Positions 36,348 to 45,795 of a DNA stretch of 64,000 nucleotides are shown piece after piece. The position numbers were made by a program, and so were the translations under genes. The first letter of the stretch is position 1, and each line of letters opens with the position of its first letter. Under the pieces are notes generated by a model. That model ran no database searches. It saw only the letters and a list, made by a program, of their open reading frames with translations, and had not been told where the DNA came from. Source of the DNA: Ensifer adhaerens (GTDB taxonomy: Bacteria > Pseudomonadota > Alphaproteobacteria > Rhizobiales > Rhizobiaceae); assembly GCF_002940685.1 (NCBI RefSeq), contig NZ_PNFP01000004.1:310001-374000 (forward strand). The letters are read 5' to 3'.

Positions 36348-36905
36348 ATGCAGATTGAAACGCAGCGCCTCAGGCTCCGGCCCTGGGAAGAACGCGACAT
36401 TGCGCCCTTTGCAGTCGCCAATGCCGATCCGGAAGTCCGGCGCTATTATTACCCGGCCATTCTGACGCGCGAGGAAACGGCGGCGATGATTGCCGATTGC
36501 GCCCGCCACCTTGCCGACCACGGTTTCGGCTTCGTCGCCGTGGAACGCAGGTCCGATGGCGCGCTCATCGGCGGCCTCGGCCTTTCAAGGGCTGGAGACG
36601 AAATCCCCGGCGGACCCCATGTGGAAATCGGCTGGATCCTCGCCCGTCCCTACTGGCGACAGGGTTATGCGCTGGAGGCGGCAAGCGCCTGCCTGGACCA
36701 CGCGTGGCAAACGCTCGGGCTTGGCGAGGTCATCGGCTACACCTCGCGCATCAATCACCCGTCGCGGGCACTGATGGAAAAGCTGGGCATGCGGTCGGAT
36801 GCGATCGAGGATTTCGACGACGTGACGGTGCCCGAAGGCAATCCGTTGCGTCCGCACGTGCTCTATCGGCTAAAGGCTGCGGCCCTTTCGCCGATCACTT
36901 CATGA
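36348..36905 (+). CDS. GNAT family N-acetyltransferase (RimJ/RimL type)
   Basis: A 185-residue acetyltransferase: [17 protein letters not shown] at the N-terminus, the acetyl-CoA loop region [18 protein letters not shown], and [21 protein letters not shown]. This subtype often acetylates small molecules or protein N-termini; the substrate is unknown. It starts 4 bp after the kinase stop, suggesting co-transcription, and its 3' end overlaps the convergent dgkA by 11 bp. Confidence 0.88.
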   Translation: MQIETQRLRLRPWEERDIAPFAVANADPEVRRYYYPAILTREETAAMIADCARHLADHGFGFVAVERRSDGALIGGLGLSRAGDEIPGGPHVEIGWILARPYWRQGYALEAASACLDHAWQTLGLGEVIGYTSRINHPSRALMEKLGMRSDAIEDFDDVTVPEGNPLRPHVLYRLKAAALSPITS

Positions 36906-37308
36906 AGCCGTCGAAGATCACGACATAGCCGGCATAGACGGCGTTGGCGACGATCAGGCAGAGGCAGGCGAACGAGCCCAGATCCTTGGCGTTCTTGCCC
37001 ATTTCCGAGATCTCCGGAGAGACGCGGTCGACGATTTCCTCGATCGCGGTGTTGATCGCCTCGAAGGCCATCATCAGCAGGAACAGGATCGCCATCGCCA
37101 CATATTGGAAGAAGGTCGCTCCGACGATGACGAAGGCGGTCATCGCAACGGCAAAGGCGATCAGCTCGTGGCGAAAGGCAGCCTCGCCGATCAGCCGCTT
37201 GGCGCCGCCGAGCGAATAGCTCGCGGCGGCAAAGAGATGCCGAATACCGGTCTGCTTCTCGACGGGACCCGTCTGTCCAATGCGGTGCGTGGTGTTCTTG
37301 GCGTCCAT
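36895..37308 (-). CDS. dgkA: Diacylglycerol kinase
   Basis: Small integral-membrane lipid kinase (137 aa) recycling diacylglycerol to phosphatidate in the inner membrane. The signature [17 protein letters not shown] is intact, and three membrane helices are visible (for example [15 protein letters not shown] and [16 protein letters not shown]). ATG 37308 is preferred; the frame upstream is not membrane-like. Convergent with the GNAT gene, overlapping it by 11 bp. Confidence 0.93.
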   Translation of the reverse strand: MDAKNTTHRIGQTGPVEKQTGIRHLFAAASYSLGGAKRLIGEAAFRHELIAFAVAMTAFVIVGATFFQYVAMAILFLLMMAFEAINTAIEEIVDRVSPEISEMGKNAKDLGSFACLCLIVANAVYAGYVVIFDGFMK

Positions 37309-37536
37309 TTCTTCTCGACTGGGCTTGAAACCGTGCTTGCTTCGACATCGTGATTGAGGCGAATGCAAGGCGGTCTCGGTTGCAGGCACCCCAGACTATA
37401 GCTAGGGCGCGCATCTGCGCTTTGGATAGGCGACAAGGACGCATCCATCAAGGCCCGACACGCGGCGGCATTGCGCCCGTGACAGGCCTTGGACAGAAAC
37501 CGGCCGGCCTTCCGGCAAAGCCCGGCCGAACCTTCA

Positions 37537-38553
37537 CTATTCCTTGTTGCTGACGCCGGCCTGCGCGAAGGTCGCCATGCCGCTGTGGCAGGCGGCCGCC
37601 GCCTTGACGATGCCGGCGGCGAGCGCCGCCCCGGTACCCTCGCCAAGCCGCATGCCGAGCGCGAGCAGCGGCGTCTTTCCGAGCTTCTCGATCGCACGGA
37701 TATGGCCGGGCTCGCCCGAGACATGGCCGATCAGGCAATGGTCGAGCGCCGACGGGTTGGCCGCCTTCAGGATCGAGGCCGCTGCGGTCGCCACGTAGCC
37801 GTCGATAATGACCGGAACCTTCTGGACGCGGGCAGCCAGGATGGCGCCGGCCATCGCCGCGATCTCGCGGCCGCCGAGACGGCGCATCAGTTCGAGCGGA
37901 TCGGACAGGTGATCGCGATGCAGCGCCACGGCCTTTTCGACCGCCGCGATCTTGCGCTTCAGCACGTCCCCTTCCGAGCCGGTGCCCGGACCGACCCATT
38001 CCTCCGCCGTGCCGCCGTAGAGGCCGAGATTGATCGCAGCCGCGATCGTCGTGTTGCCGATGCCCATTTCGCCGATGCACAGAAGATCCGTGCCGCCGGC
38101 GATGGCCTCCATGCCGAAGGCCATGGTCGCCGCACAGTCGCGTTCCGACAGCGCCGCCTCCTCTGTGATGTCGCCGGTCGGGTAGTCAAGCGCGAGGTCG
38201 AAGACCTTCAGCCCGAGGTCGTGGCTGACGCAGATCTGGTTGATCGCAGCACCGCCGGCGGCAAAATTCTCGACCATCTGCGCGGTGACGGAGGACGGGA
38301 ACGGGGTCACGCCCTGACGGGTGACGCCGTGGTTGCCGGCAAAAATCGCGACCAGCGGCCGGTTGACGGCCGGCGCCTTACCCGTCCAGGCGGCAAGCCA
38401 GAAGGCGATCTCCTCGAGGCGTCCGAGTGCGCCCGGCGGCTTCGTCAGCTGGGAATCCCGCTCCCGCGCGGCAACCAGCGCGGCTCCGTCCGGGCCCGGC
38501 AGGTTGCGCAGCAATTCGCGAAAATCATCAAATGGCAGGCCGCTGGCACTCAT
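37537..38553 (-). CDS. cobT: Nicotinate-nucleotide--dimethylbenzimidazole phosphoribosyltransferase
   Basis: Makes alpha-ribazole phosphate for the lower ligand of cobalamin. Typical segments are LTKPPGALGRLEE, FAGNHGVTRQGVTPFPSSVT, CIGEMGIGNTT and GMRLGEGTGAALA. 338 aa, usual length. In the older Pseudomonas denitrificans/Sinorhizobium naming this gene is cobU. It is divergent from cobS across 245 bp, in which no cobalamin riboswitch was recognised. Confidence 0.95.
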   Translation of the reverse strand: MSASGLPFDDFRELLRNLPGPDGAALVAARERDSQLTKPPGALGRLEEIAFWLAAWTGKAPAVNRPLVAIFAGNHGVTRQGVTPFPSSVTAQMVENFAAGGAAINQICVSHDLGLKVFDLALDYPTGDITEEAALSERDCAATMAFGMEAIAGGTDLLCIGEMGIGNTTIAAAINLGLYGGTAEEWVGPGTGSEGDVLKRKIAAVEKAVALHRDHLSDPLELMRRLGGREIAAMAGAILAARVQKVPVIIDGYVATAAASILKAANPSALDHCLIGHVSGEPGHIRAIEKLGKTPLLALGMRLGEGTGAALAAGIVKAAAACHSGMATFAQAGVSNKE

Positions 38554-38798
38554 GGGAAGAATCCTTGCATCATCGTGAAGCTCAATCTACGCCCCTCATA
38601 GAGGGCCCCGAAAAATCGGGCAATGACATTTGCGCCAATCGGCGTCGCCGTTCGGGCTCAGCGGCGTTGGCAAGCGGTCTAGGACGGGTGCTGGAAAAGT
38701 GTGCGCGGCGTTCGCCCATACCTCGTCCCGGCTTGCGAGACTCGCCGGGGTCGGCGAGTTTGGCGGCGGCCGATCAGTGGCCGGAACTTGGAGGAGCC

Positions 38799-39587
38799 AT
38801 GGGCTTCGTTGGCGATTTCTGTGACGATGTGGCACGGTCGATCGGCTTCTTGAGCCGCATCCCGATGCCCGCGCGCCATTTCGAAGGTTACGACGGGCGC
38901 TTGAGCCGCGCCGTGCGCGCCTTCCCGTTCGCCGGCCTGCTGATCGCATTGCCATCGGCCGCCGTTGCAGCAGCGCTCGTCGCGCTCCATGTAAGCTCGC
39001 TCTTTACCGCCTTCGTCGTCGTCGCCATTCAGGCGCTCGTCACGGGCGCACTGCACGAAGACGGGCTTGGTGACACCGCCGACGGCTTTGGCGGCGGTCG
39101 CGACCGCGAAGCGGCGCTCACGATCATGAAGGACAGCCGCATCGGCACCTATGCGGCGGTCGCGCTCATCCTCTCCTTCGGTTTGCGCGTGTCGGCGCTC
39201 GCTTCGATCCTGCCGCTCTTTTCGCCGCTCGGCGCCGGCATGGCGATCCTTGGCGCAGCGGCCCTTAGCCGCGCCGCGATGGTCTGGCACTGGTCGTCGC
39301 TTCCGCCGGCGCGCAGCGGCGGCGTTGCCGCCTCGGCTGGCGAGCCGCAGCCGGCAGCGACACGCTTTGCGCTCGGATCCGGCCTTCTCGCCGCGCTGCT
39401 GCTCTTCTATCTTGCGCAGGTTCCGGCCCCCGGCCTCGTCTTTGCGCTCGCCGCGTTCCTCGCCACCGTGAAGGGCTTTGCGCGCCTCGCGATGCGCAAG
39501 ATCGGCGGACAAACGGGTGACACGATCGGGGCCACGCAGCAGCTGACGGAAATCGCCGTGCTCGGTGCCCTTGCACTGACGGTCTGA
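38799..39587 (+). CDS. cobS: Adenosylcobinamide-GDP ribazoletransferase
   Basis: Membrane enzyme joining adenosylcobinamide-GDP and alpha-ribazole in the last step of cobalamin assembly (262 aa; cobV in the older rhizobial naming). The family motif ALHEDGLGDTADGFGGG is present, followed by MKDSRIGTYA and several membrane helices. ATG 38799 is preceded by GGAGGAG. The two following small genes are on the same strand but may belong to a separate unit. Confidence 0.95.
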   Translation: MGFVGDFCDDVARSIGFLSRIPMPARHFEGYDGRLSRAVRAFPFAGLLIALPSAAVAAALVALHVSSLFTAFVVVAIQALVTGALHEDGLGDTADGFGGGRDREAALTIMKDSRIGTYAAVALILSFGLRVSALASILPLFSPLGAGMAILGAAALSRAAMVWHWSSLPPARSGGVAASAGEPQPAATRFALGSGLLAALLLFYLAQVPAPGLVFALAAFLATVKGFARLAMRKIGGQTGDTIGATQQLTEIAVLGALALTV

Positions 39588-39622
39588 AGCATCGATATAT
39601 CAAGGGAAAACTGAGCAAGCCC

Positions 39623-39844
39623 ATGGAATCTCCCTGCATTCTCGTCTGTTCGATCGACGACAAGACCGGCTACTGTTTCGGCTGCGGCCGCACGCGCGAC
39701 GAAATCGGCCGCTGGACGCTCTACACCGATGGCGAGCGCCGCGCGATCATGAACGCGCTGCCCGCCCGCCTGGATACCGTCGAACGCAAGCCGCGGCGCG
39801 AAACCCGCCGCAGCCGCATGGCGAGGGAACGCGGCCAAGCATGA
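39623..39844 (+). CDS. DUF1289 family small cysteine protein
   Basis: A 73-residue protein with four N-terminal cysteines (SPCILVCSIDDKTGYCFGCGR), as in DUF1289. They may bind a metal or iron-sulfur cluster, followed by GRTRDEIGRW and a basic tail. The function is unknown. Its stop overlaps the start of the next gene by four bases, so the two are co-translated. Confidence 0.9.
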   Translation: MESPCILVCSIDDKTGYCFGCGRTRDEIGRWTLYTDGERRAIMNALPARLDTVERKPRRETRRSRMARERGQA

Positions 39845-40542
39845 CTCGTTTTGCCATCCTGCTTTCGATCCTGGCCATCGGCCTCATTCTGCTGATCATC
39901 AATCATGATGCCGGCCGGACACTCGGCCTTGCCAATGACGACTTCGGACAGCTCGTGTCGCTCGGCGCGATCGCCACACTCATCGGCGCCGGCATTATAC
40001 AGAGCCGCCGGCGCTTCGGCGAAGGGCTGCGTCAGGTCGCCCTGTGGCTTTTCATCGTGCTGGCGCTGGTTTCGGCCTATGTCTACCGCTTCGAGCTGCA
40101 GGGCTTCGGCAACCGCCTGCTCGCCGGCCTGGTTCCGGGACGCGCGACCATCATCACCGATAGCGAGGGCCAGCAGGAGGTGGTGCTGCACAAGATGCTG
40201 AACGGCCACTTCGAGACCGGCGCCACGGTCAATGGCCAGGAGATCAGCATGCTGGTCGATACCGGCGCCAGCAGCATCGCGCTGACTTATGAAGATGCCG
40301 AAAGGATCGGTCTGGACCCGGCCAACCTCAACTACATCGTCACGGTCATGACCGCCAACGGCCGCGCCCAGGCCGCCCCGGTGATGCTTGAGGAGATTTC
40401 GATCGGCCCGATCACCCGCCGCAACATCGGCGCGACGGTTACCGCCAAGGGAAAGCTCGACCAGAGCCTGCTCGGCATGAGCTTCCTGTCGACGCTCGAA
40501 ATGCTGCAGATGCGCTCGGACGAGTTGCGTCTGCGCGACTGA
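39841..40542 (+). CDS. Membrane-anchored retropepsin-like aspartic protease (TIGR02281 type)
   Basis: A 233-residue protein: membrane helices near residues 5-20, 38-55 and 66-84, then a clan AA protease domain with the catalytic motif MLVDTGASSIALTYEDA. The Asp is in DTGAS, and the flap-like MTANGR region follows. These alphaproteobacterial proteins are thought to be homodimeric periplasmic proteases; no substrate is known. It is coupled by ATGA overlap to the DUF1289 gene. Confidence 0.88.
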   Translation: MTRFAILLSILAIGLILLIINHDAGRTLGLANDDFGQLVSLGAIATLIGAGIIQSRRRFGEGLRQVALWLFIVLALVSAYVYRFELQGFGNRLLAGLVPGRATIITDSEGQQEVVLHKMLNGHFETGATVNGQEISMLVDTGASSIALTYEDAERIGLDPANLNYIVTVMTANGRAQAAPVMLEEISIGPITRRNIGATVTAKGKLDQSLLGMSFLSTLEMLQMRSDELRLRD

Positions 40543-40569
40543 CCGGTTGGCTCGGAAACTGCCCGACGG

Positions 40570-41327
40570 TCAGTTTCTCAAGCGATAACCGGTGCGGAAG
40601 ATCCACGCCAGCACCGACATGCAGATCGTCAGAAAGGCGAGGATGATCACCGCGCTGAAGATCGGGTTGACGTCGGAGACCTCGAAGAAGCTCCAGCGGA
40701 AGCCGCTGATCAGGTAGAGCACCGGATTGAAATGGCTGACCGCCTGCCAGAAGGGCGGCAGCATCTTCACCGAATAGAAGCTGCCGCCGAGGAAAACGAG
40801 TGGCGGGATCACCAGCATCGGGATCAGGTTCAACTGCTCGAAATCCTTCGCCCAGATGCCGATGATGAAGCCGAACAGGCTGAAGGAAATGGCGGTCAGC
40901 ACGAAGAAGAACACCATGACGAAGGGATGGGCGATCGTCAGGTCGACGAACAGCGAGGCCGTGAGCAGGATGATCGTTCCGATCATCAGCCCCTTGGTCG
41001 CCGCCGCGCCGACATAGCCAAGCACGATCTCGACCATAGAGACCGGCGACGACAGGACCTCGTAGATCGTACCGGTGAATTTCGGGAAGTAGATGCCGAA
41101 GGAGCCGTTGCCAATGCACTGCGTCAGAAGCGTCAGCATCATCAGGCCGGGCGTGATGAAGGCGCCGTAGGACACGCCGTCGATCTCCTGGATGCGACCG
41201 CCGATCGCCGCACCAAAGACGATGAAGTAGAGCGAGGTGGAGATGACCGGCGACACGACGCTCTGAAGCAGGGTGCGGCGGGTGCGCGCCATCTCGAAGA
41301 AATAGATCGACTTGATCGCTTCGATGT

Positions 41328-41331
<4 letters not shown>
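40570..41331 (-). CDS. ABC-2 type transporter permease
   Basis: Inner-membrane exporter subunit, 253 aa with six helices. ABC-2 features are [36 protein letters not shown] and [23 protein letters not shown] 41331 overlaps the ATPase stop by four bases, so the pair is one operon. It may export drugs or a polysaccharide or lipid; the sequence does not tell which. Confidence 0.93.
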
Positions 41332-42254
<923 letters not shown>

Positions 42255-42360
42255 GAAAACTGATCCGGAAGGAGGGGCAGAGTCGTGAGGTCCCGCCCTA
42301 TATGGGACAATTCATTCCGATTTGCAGCCGGCTGGAATTAAAAAACAAGATGACTGTGCG

Positions 42361-42846
42361 TCAACGGGGCTGTGACAGTCGCGTGCCGGCGCCCGTTCCG
42401 GCAGATGTCTGCCCTGGGACTTTGCGGCCAACCAGCCGGTCATGGACCAGCATTCCGGCCACCATCGCCGCCACGAAGACCATCGTCGCCGGCAGGCCGA
42501 GCGACAGCGAGGCAAGTGCCGGGCCCGGGCAGAGCCCGACAAGTCCCCAGCCGACGCCGAAGATCGCCGACCCGACGATCAGTCGCCTGTCGATGACCTG
42601 GTTGTCCGGCAGATGAAAGGCCTCGTCGAACAGGGGGCGCTTCAGCCGGCGCGTCACGAGAACGCCGAGCGCCGAAACGAAGACGGCGCCGCCGAGCACG
42701 AAGGCAAGGCTCGGGTTCCAGTTGCCGGTGATATCCAGGAATGCCCGCACCCGGGCCGGATCGAGCATGCCGGACAACGAAAGGCCGAACCCGAATAGGA
42801 CGCCGGAGACGAGGGTTGCCACGGGGCGGAGCAAGGTGCTGTTCAT
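42361..42846 (-). CDS. YeeE/YedE-family membrane protein, second subunit (DUF6691)
   Basis: A 161-residue protein with about four helices: SGVLFGFGLSLSGMLDPARV, FVLGGAVFVSALGVL, and FGVGWGLVGLCPGPALASL, which holds the conserved Cys-Pro-Gly. The family takes up thiosulfate or other sulfur species; paired short proteins of this kind occur with ArsR-type sulfur regulators. It overlaps the upstream half by ATGA. Confidence 0.88.
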   Translation of the reverse strand: MNSTLLRPVATLVSGVLFGFGLSLSGMLDPARVRAFLDITGNWNPSLAFVLGGAVFVSALGVLVTRRLKRPLFDEAFHLPDNQVIDRRLIVGSAIFGVGWGLVGLCPGPALASLSLGLPATMVFVAAMVAGMLVHDRLVGRKVPGQTSAGTGAGTRLSQPR

Positions 42847-43250
42847 GCGAAGAAGCCCGCAAGGAAGACCGTGACGATCGCCGCCCCCATGAAGGTGGCG
42901 ACCGCGGCGATCGAACGACGCGACAGCCTTGCGAGCCCGACGACGCCATGGCCGCTGGTGCAGCCCGAGCCCATGCGCGAGCCAAAGCCCACCAGCAGGC
43001 CGCCAGCCACGAGCAGCGGCCAGGAGGCCGTTACGGTCACCGATGGCCAGGCAGCGAAAATGAGGCGGTAGAGCAGCGGCCCGGAGACCAGACCCAGCAC
43101 GAACAACGCACCTGACGAAACCTGCATGCCCTGCAACAGGCGTCCCGCGATGCCGCTGATGCCGGCCACCCGGCCATTTGCCACCATCAGGATCGCCGCC
43201 GACAGACCGATCAGAAGCCCGCCTGCCAACGCATTCCCGTATTCACTCAT
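42843..43250 (-). CDS. YeeE/YedE-family membrane protein, first subunit
   Basis: A 135-residue membrane protein. The key motif GSRMGSGCTSGHGVVGLARL contains the Cys (SGCTSGH) expected to handle sulfur compounds in YeeE proteins. With the next gene it forms a split two-part transporter of the PmpA/PmpB type. ATG 43250 overlaps the stop of the ArsR gene, so all three genes are co-translated. Confidence 0.9.
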   Translation of the reverse strand: MSEYGNALAGGLLIGLSAAILMVANGRVAGISGIAGRLLQGMQVSSGALFVLGLVSGPLLYRLIFAAWPSVTVTASWPLLVAGGLLVGFGSRMGSGCTSGHGVVGLARLSRRSIAAVATFMGAAIVTVFLAGFFA

Positions 43251-43579
43251 GCCTTTGAACCATCCCGACAGAAGATCTGATAGAGCGCGCCGACGAGACG
43301 CGCTACCTTGTCGTGGCTGAGCCGATAGAACACCTGCTTGGCCTGCCGACGGGTCGAGACAATGCCGGCATCCCGCAACACCGTCAATTGCTGCGAAAGC
43401 GTCGGCTGGCGAATGCCCAGCGTTTCCTCGAGCGCAGCGACCGAATGCTCGCCTTCCAGCAGCGCGCTCACGATCAGCAGCCTGTTACGGTTGGCAAGTG
43501 TTCTCAGGATCTTGGAAACTTCGCCAGCATGCACCGCCATATCGCTGCGCATTCCCGGAAATTGCATGACCGTTCCCAT
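43247..43579 (-). CDS. ArsR family regulator of the BigR/SqrR type
   Basis: A 110-residue winged-helix repressor: RTLANRNRLLIVSALLEGE, the recognition helix IRQPTLSQQLTVLRDAGIV, then RRQAKQVFYRLS and a C-terminal YQIFC. In BigR/SqrR proteins two Cys, one in the helix before EGE and one at this C-terminal site, form a di- or tetrasulfide to sense reactive sulfur. Here the first position is Ser (IVSALLEGE) and only one Cys remains in the whole protein. ATG 43579 follows AGGAGG. It heads the operon with two YeeE genes and is probably autoregulated. Confidence 0.92.
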   Translation of the reverse strand: MGTVMQFPGMRSDMAVHAGEVSKILRTLANRNRLLIVSALLEGEHSVAALEETLGIRQPTLSQQLTVLRDAGIVSTRRQAKQVFYRLSHDKVARLVGALYQIFCRDGSKA

Positions 43580-43650
43580 TTCGTCCTCCTGTGGCGCCAA
43601 GGCGTGTGCGGGCCTCAATGCTTGTGGCAGCCAACCAGACACCACCCAAG

Positions 43651-43682
43651 ATTGTTATACAAAATTATATAATATCGTATTA
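43651..43682. promoter_or_regulatory. AT-rich palindromic site upstream of the ArsR operon
   Basis: A run of almost only A and T about 70-100 bp before the ArsR start, containing the perfect palindrome ATTATATAAT (43664-43673) and TTATAC/GTATTA flanks. BigR/SqrR operators are AT-rich imperfect palindromes overlapping the promoter, so this is the expected binding site. Confidence 0.55.
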
Positions 43683-44059
43683 CTTATTGCGAAACCAGAC
43701 GAAAGGGAAAAGCGACGGCGGATCCGACATCCTGCCGTTTTGGCACCTCTGCGACAAACTATAAAAAATTCATGTAGTTACAAGAAGTACCGGAAATGCG
43801 GGAATTCGCCATATTTGGGGCAACCGGCTGGAGCGGGATCCGCAGCAGTATAACTTAAAGTATAATACTATTTATTTCGATCCAGACACCGACGGACGAC
43901 TCCTCCTCGGCAAGCGGCCGAAGCGCACGCAAACGACAGCCGGCGCAAGATTTCCTCGCCCGGCCATGGCAATTCCACGGCCGCTGTCACGAAACCGTGA
44001 CGCTCTTCGATCAGTTTGCGTCGCGCGGGTTGCGACATCGCCCTTTGATTCGCACTCGT
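43683..44059. other. Intergenic region between ArsR operon and small-RNA candidate
   Basis: No supported protein gene. A second AT-rich block at about 43848-43876 has two copies of AGTATAA and the small palindrome AGTATAATACT, resembling the ArsR-operon site. It might be a second regulator site or a promoter. The segment just left of 44059 should hold the promoter of the small RNA; TTGCGA at 44030-44035 is a weak -35 candidate. Confidence 0.4.
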
Positions 44060-44129
44060 GATTTGCACACCGGAGCCTCCCCCTTTTGCTCCGGTCGTTG
44101 GGCCGGCCTCCCCGCCGGCCTCTTTTTTT
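44060..44129 (+). ncRNA. Candidate trans-acting small RNA with two C-rich loops
   Basis: Two consecutive perfect hairpins. The first has arms ACCGGAGC (44069-44076) and GCTCCGGT (44088-44095) around the loop CTCCCCCTTTT. The second has GGCCGGC (44101-44107) and GCCGGCC (44114-44120) around CTCCCC, followed by TCTTTTTTT, a textbook terminator. C-rich loops able to pair with Shine-Dalgarno sequences are the mark of alphaproteobacterial small RNAs such as the MmgR/alpha-r8 and alpha-r14 families and the CcsR RNAs. The exact 5' end is not known, and about 70 nt is estimated. No protein gene on the plus strand explains the terminator. Confidence 0.7.
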
Positions 44130-44217
44130 GCCGGCTTTCGAGATTTGGTAGCCGGAGGCCATTAATCGCGCTCGACACCGCGAGCCGAAAGCGCCCGGTC
44201 GCAGCTCGGAACAGGAC

Positions 44218-45468
44218 CTAGTCGCAGTGCCGGTAGCCAGTCTTGCGGGTTCTCAGGTCGAAGTGGAAATGGTCCTTGTGGAACGGATCGCTGCCGGGGC
44301 CGAGCACGGTGTTGAAATATTTGCAGCTGTCGGAACGAACGGCCTTCAACAGCCCCTTTTCACGGAAGGCAAAAAAGCCCGGCTTGCGCACGTCGATTTC
44401 CTTGCCGTTCTTCAGCACGAACTTGCCGACGTCGATGGCATTGCCGCGCGCATGTTCGGACATCGGATTGCCGCGGCGCGAATTCATCGTGCGGCAGGAA
44501 TAGCCGCCGAGCGGCTTGATCGTCTTGACACCGGACCAGTAGCGGTAGCGCGACGATGGCGCGAGCTCGTACTTCACCCACTTGGCGAAGGCCTCGGTCA
44601 CCTCGCAATTGAGCTTGACCGCCGGCTTCACGCCGATACCGCCGGACAGGCCGCTAAGTTCGATCGGATAGTCGATGCCGCAGGACGGCCCGTTGCTGAT
44701 GCGCGGAATGTCGCGGAAGACGACGCCGAGCTTTTTCAGGCGCTGGCGGCAGGCAATTTCGGAACCCGGCATCTGGCCCGTGTATTCAGGCGTTGCCATC
44801 GGATTGTTGGCGCGCGGCAGGAAGGCGACCTGTTGCGGCTCCTGCGCCCGCTGACGGGCGCGCTGCTGTTCCATTGCGCGGGTGCGCTGCGCCTCCTCCG
44901 CCGCCATCTTCTCCGGCGACAGCGGCGGCAGGTCGGGGTCGTAGCCAAGGTTCGCCTCGGCCGGCGCAGAGCCGCTCGTGCCGCCGAGCTGGCGCACGTT
45001 CTCCTCGCCTATGCCGCCGACCACCGGCTGGCTGGCATTGCCCTCGGCGATGTCGTTGCTCTGTTCCTCCGCCAGCCCCACCACCGGCTGCTCCACGCCG
45101 AGCATGGCGTCCATGTTGACGCCCTCTTCGGGAATGGCGGCCGACCCGGCGCTTGCCGGCTGCGCCCCCGAAGCCACCGCCTCGTCGCTATCGATCATCG
45201 GCAGGGCGCGGCGCGTCTGCCGGGGCGGCTGCGTGGCCACGGCATGTTCCGGATTGCCGTTGAAGGTCGCCGCCGGTGCGGCGGCGGGATAGGCTGCCAC
45301 CTCTTCCTGCGGCACGGCATCGACGGGCACGGGGCCGATCGACCCGACACGCGCGCCGCCATCGATGCGACCGGGCGGCGAAAGCGCATCATCGGTCGAG
45401 CAGGCGACGAGCGAAAACGAGAGTATGAGTGCCGTCAGAGGGCGATGGAGACGAGTAACATAGGCCAT
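44218..45468 (-). CDS. Extensin-like family lipoprotein (M15-like endopeptidase fold)
   Basis: A 416-residue exported lipoprotein: lipobox LVACS, a disordered Pro/Ala/Glu-rich spacer (about residues 25-225), then the extensin-like C-terminal domain. Metal-ligand-like residues of that domain are in PMSEHARGNAIDV and DPFHKDHFHFDL, with Cys pairs such as CGIDYP, SCRTMN and CKYF. Relatives of this domain (MepK-like) cleave peptidoglycan cross-links, so a cell wall role is likely. Apparently monocistronic. Confidence 0.88.
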   Translation of the reverse strand: MAYVTRLHRPLTALILSFSLVACSTDDALSPPGRIDGGARVGSIGPVPVDAVPQEEVAAYPAAAPAATFNGNPEHAVATQPPRQTRRALPMIDSDEAVASGAQPASAGSAAIPEEGVNMDAMLGVEQPVVGLAEEQSNDIAEGNASQPVVGGIGEENVRQLGGTSGSAPAEANLGYDPDLPPLSPEKMAAEEAQRTRAMEQQRARQRAQEPQQVAFLPRANNPMATPEYTGQMPGSEIACRQRLKKLGVVFRDIPRISNGPSCGIDYPIELSGLSGGIGVKPAVKLNCEVTEAFAKWVKYELAPSSRYRYWSGVKTIKPLGGYSCRTMNSRRGNPMSEHARGNAIDVGKFVLKNGKEIDVRKPGFFAFREKGLLKAVRSDSCKYFNTVLGPGSDPFHKDHFHFDLRTRKTGYRHCD

Positions 45469-45733
45469 ACCGAACTGCGCCTTCCTCCGGGTGGCCAGAA
45501 AAGACCACCGTCATCGCCCCGCTGCCCCGTCAGCTCCATTGCGCTCGATTGGCACGCAATGGTTGCTGCAGCACCTGCAATTGCTGCCTTTTGCCTGTGT
45601 CGCAAACCGGGCACAGCGGCAGAAAAGGCTGATTTGCCGTACATTTTATTCAAATACGGTAAACGAAGGCTTGCGCATCACGCCCACGAAATCGGGTGCG
45701 CCAGGCCAGAGCCGGCCACTCCAAGACCGACAA
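45469..45733. other. Intergenic region upstream of the extensin-like gene
   Basis: With the following terminator this gap is about 330 bp. No protein gene is supported. It must hold the extensin-like gene's promoter; an AT-rich stretch at 45640-45665 is a candidate. Confidence 0.45.
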
Positions 45734-45767
45734 AAAGAGAGCCCGCGTCCTCGTCGGACGCGGGCTC
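45734..45767 (-). terminator. Terminator of the Kazal-domain gene
   Basis: Perfect 12-bp arms (GAGCCCGCGTCC and complement) with a 5-base loop. On the reverse strand the hairpin is followed by TCTTTTTG. It lies about 28 bp past the Kazal gene stop. Confidence 0.85.
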
Positions 45768-45795
45768 GCATGCTCAACGCTTGACCGCTCTGATG

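Noticed and set aside
38554-38798. Possible cobalamin riboswitch between divergent cobT and cobS
   Set aside because: A GGCCACTG-like string exists on the reverse strand, but the other conserved blocks of the B12 riboswitch are not found in order on either strand.
43868-44068. A 66-codon reverse frame starting with GTG 44068 and preceded by a GGGGGAGG Shine-Dalgarno
   Set aside because: The apparent ribosome binding site is simply the complement of the C-rich loop of the small-RNA candidate. The frame shows no conserved-looking features.
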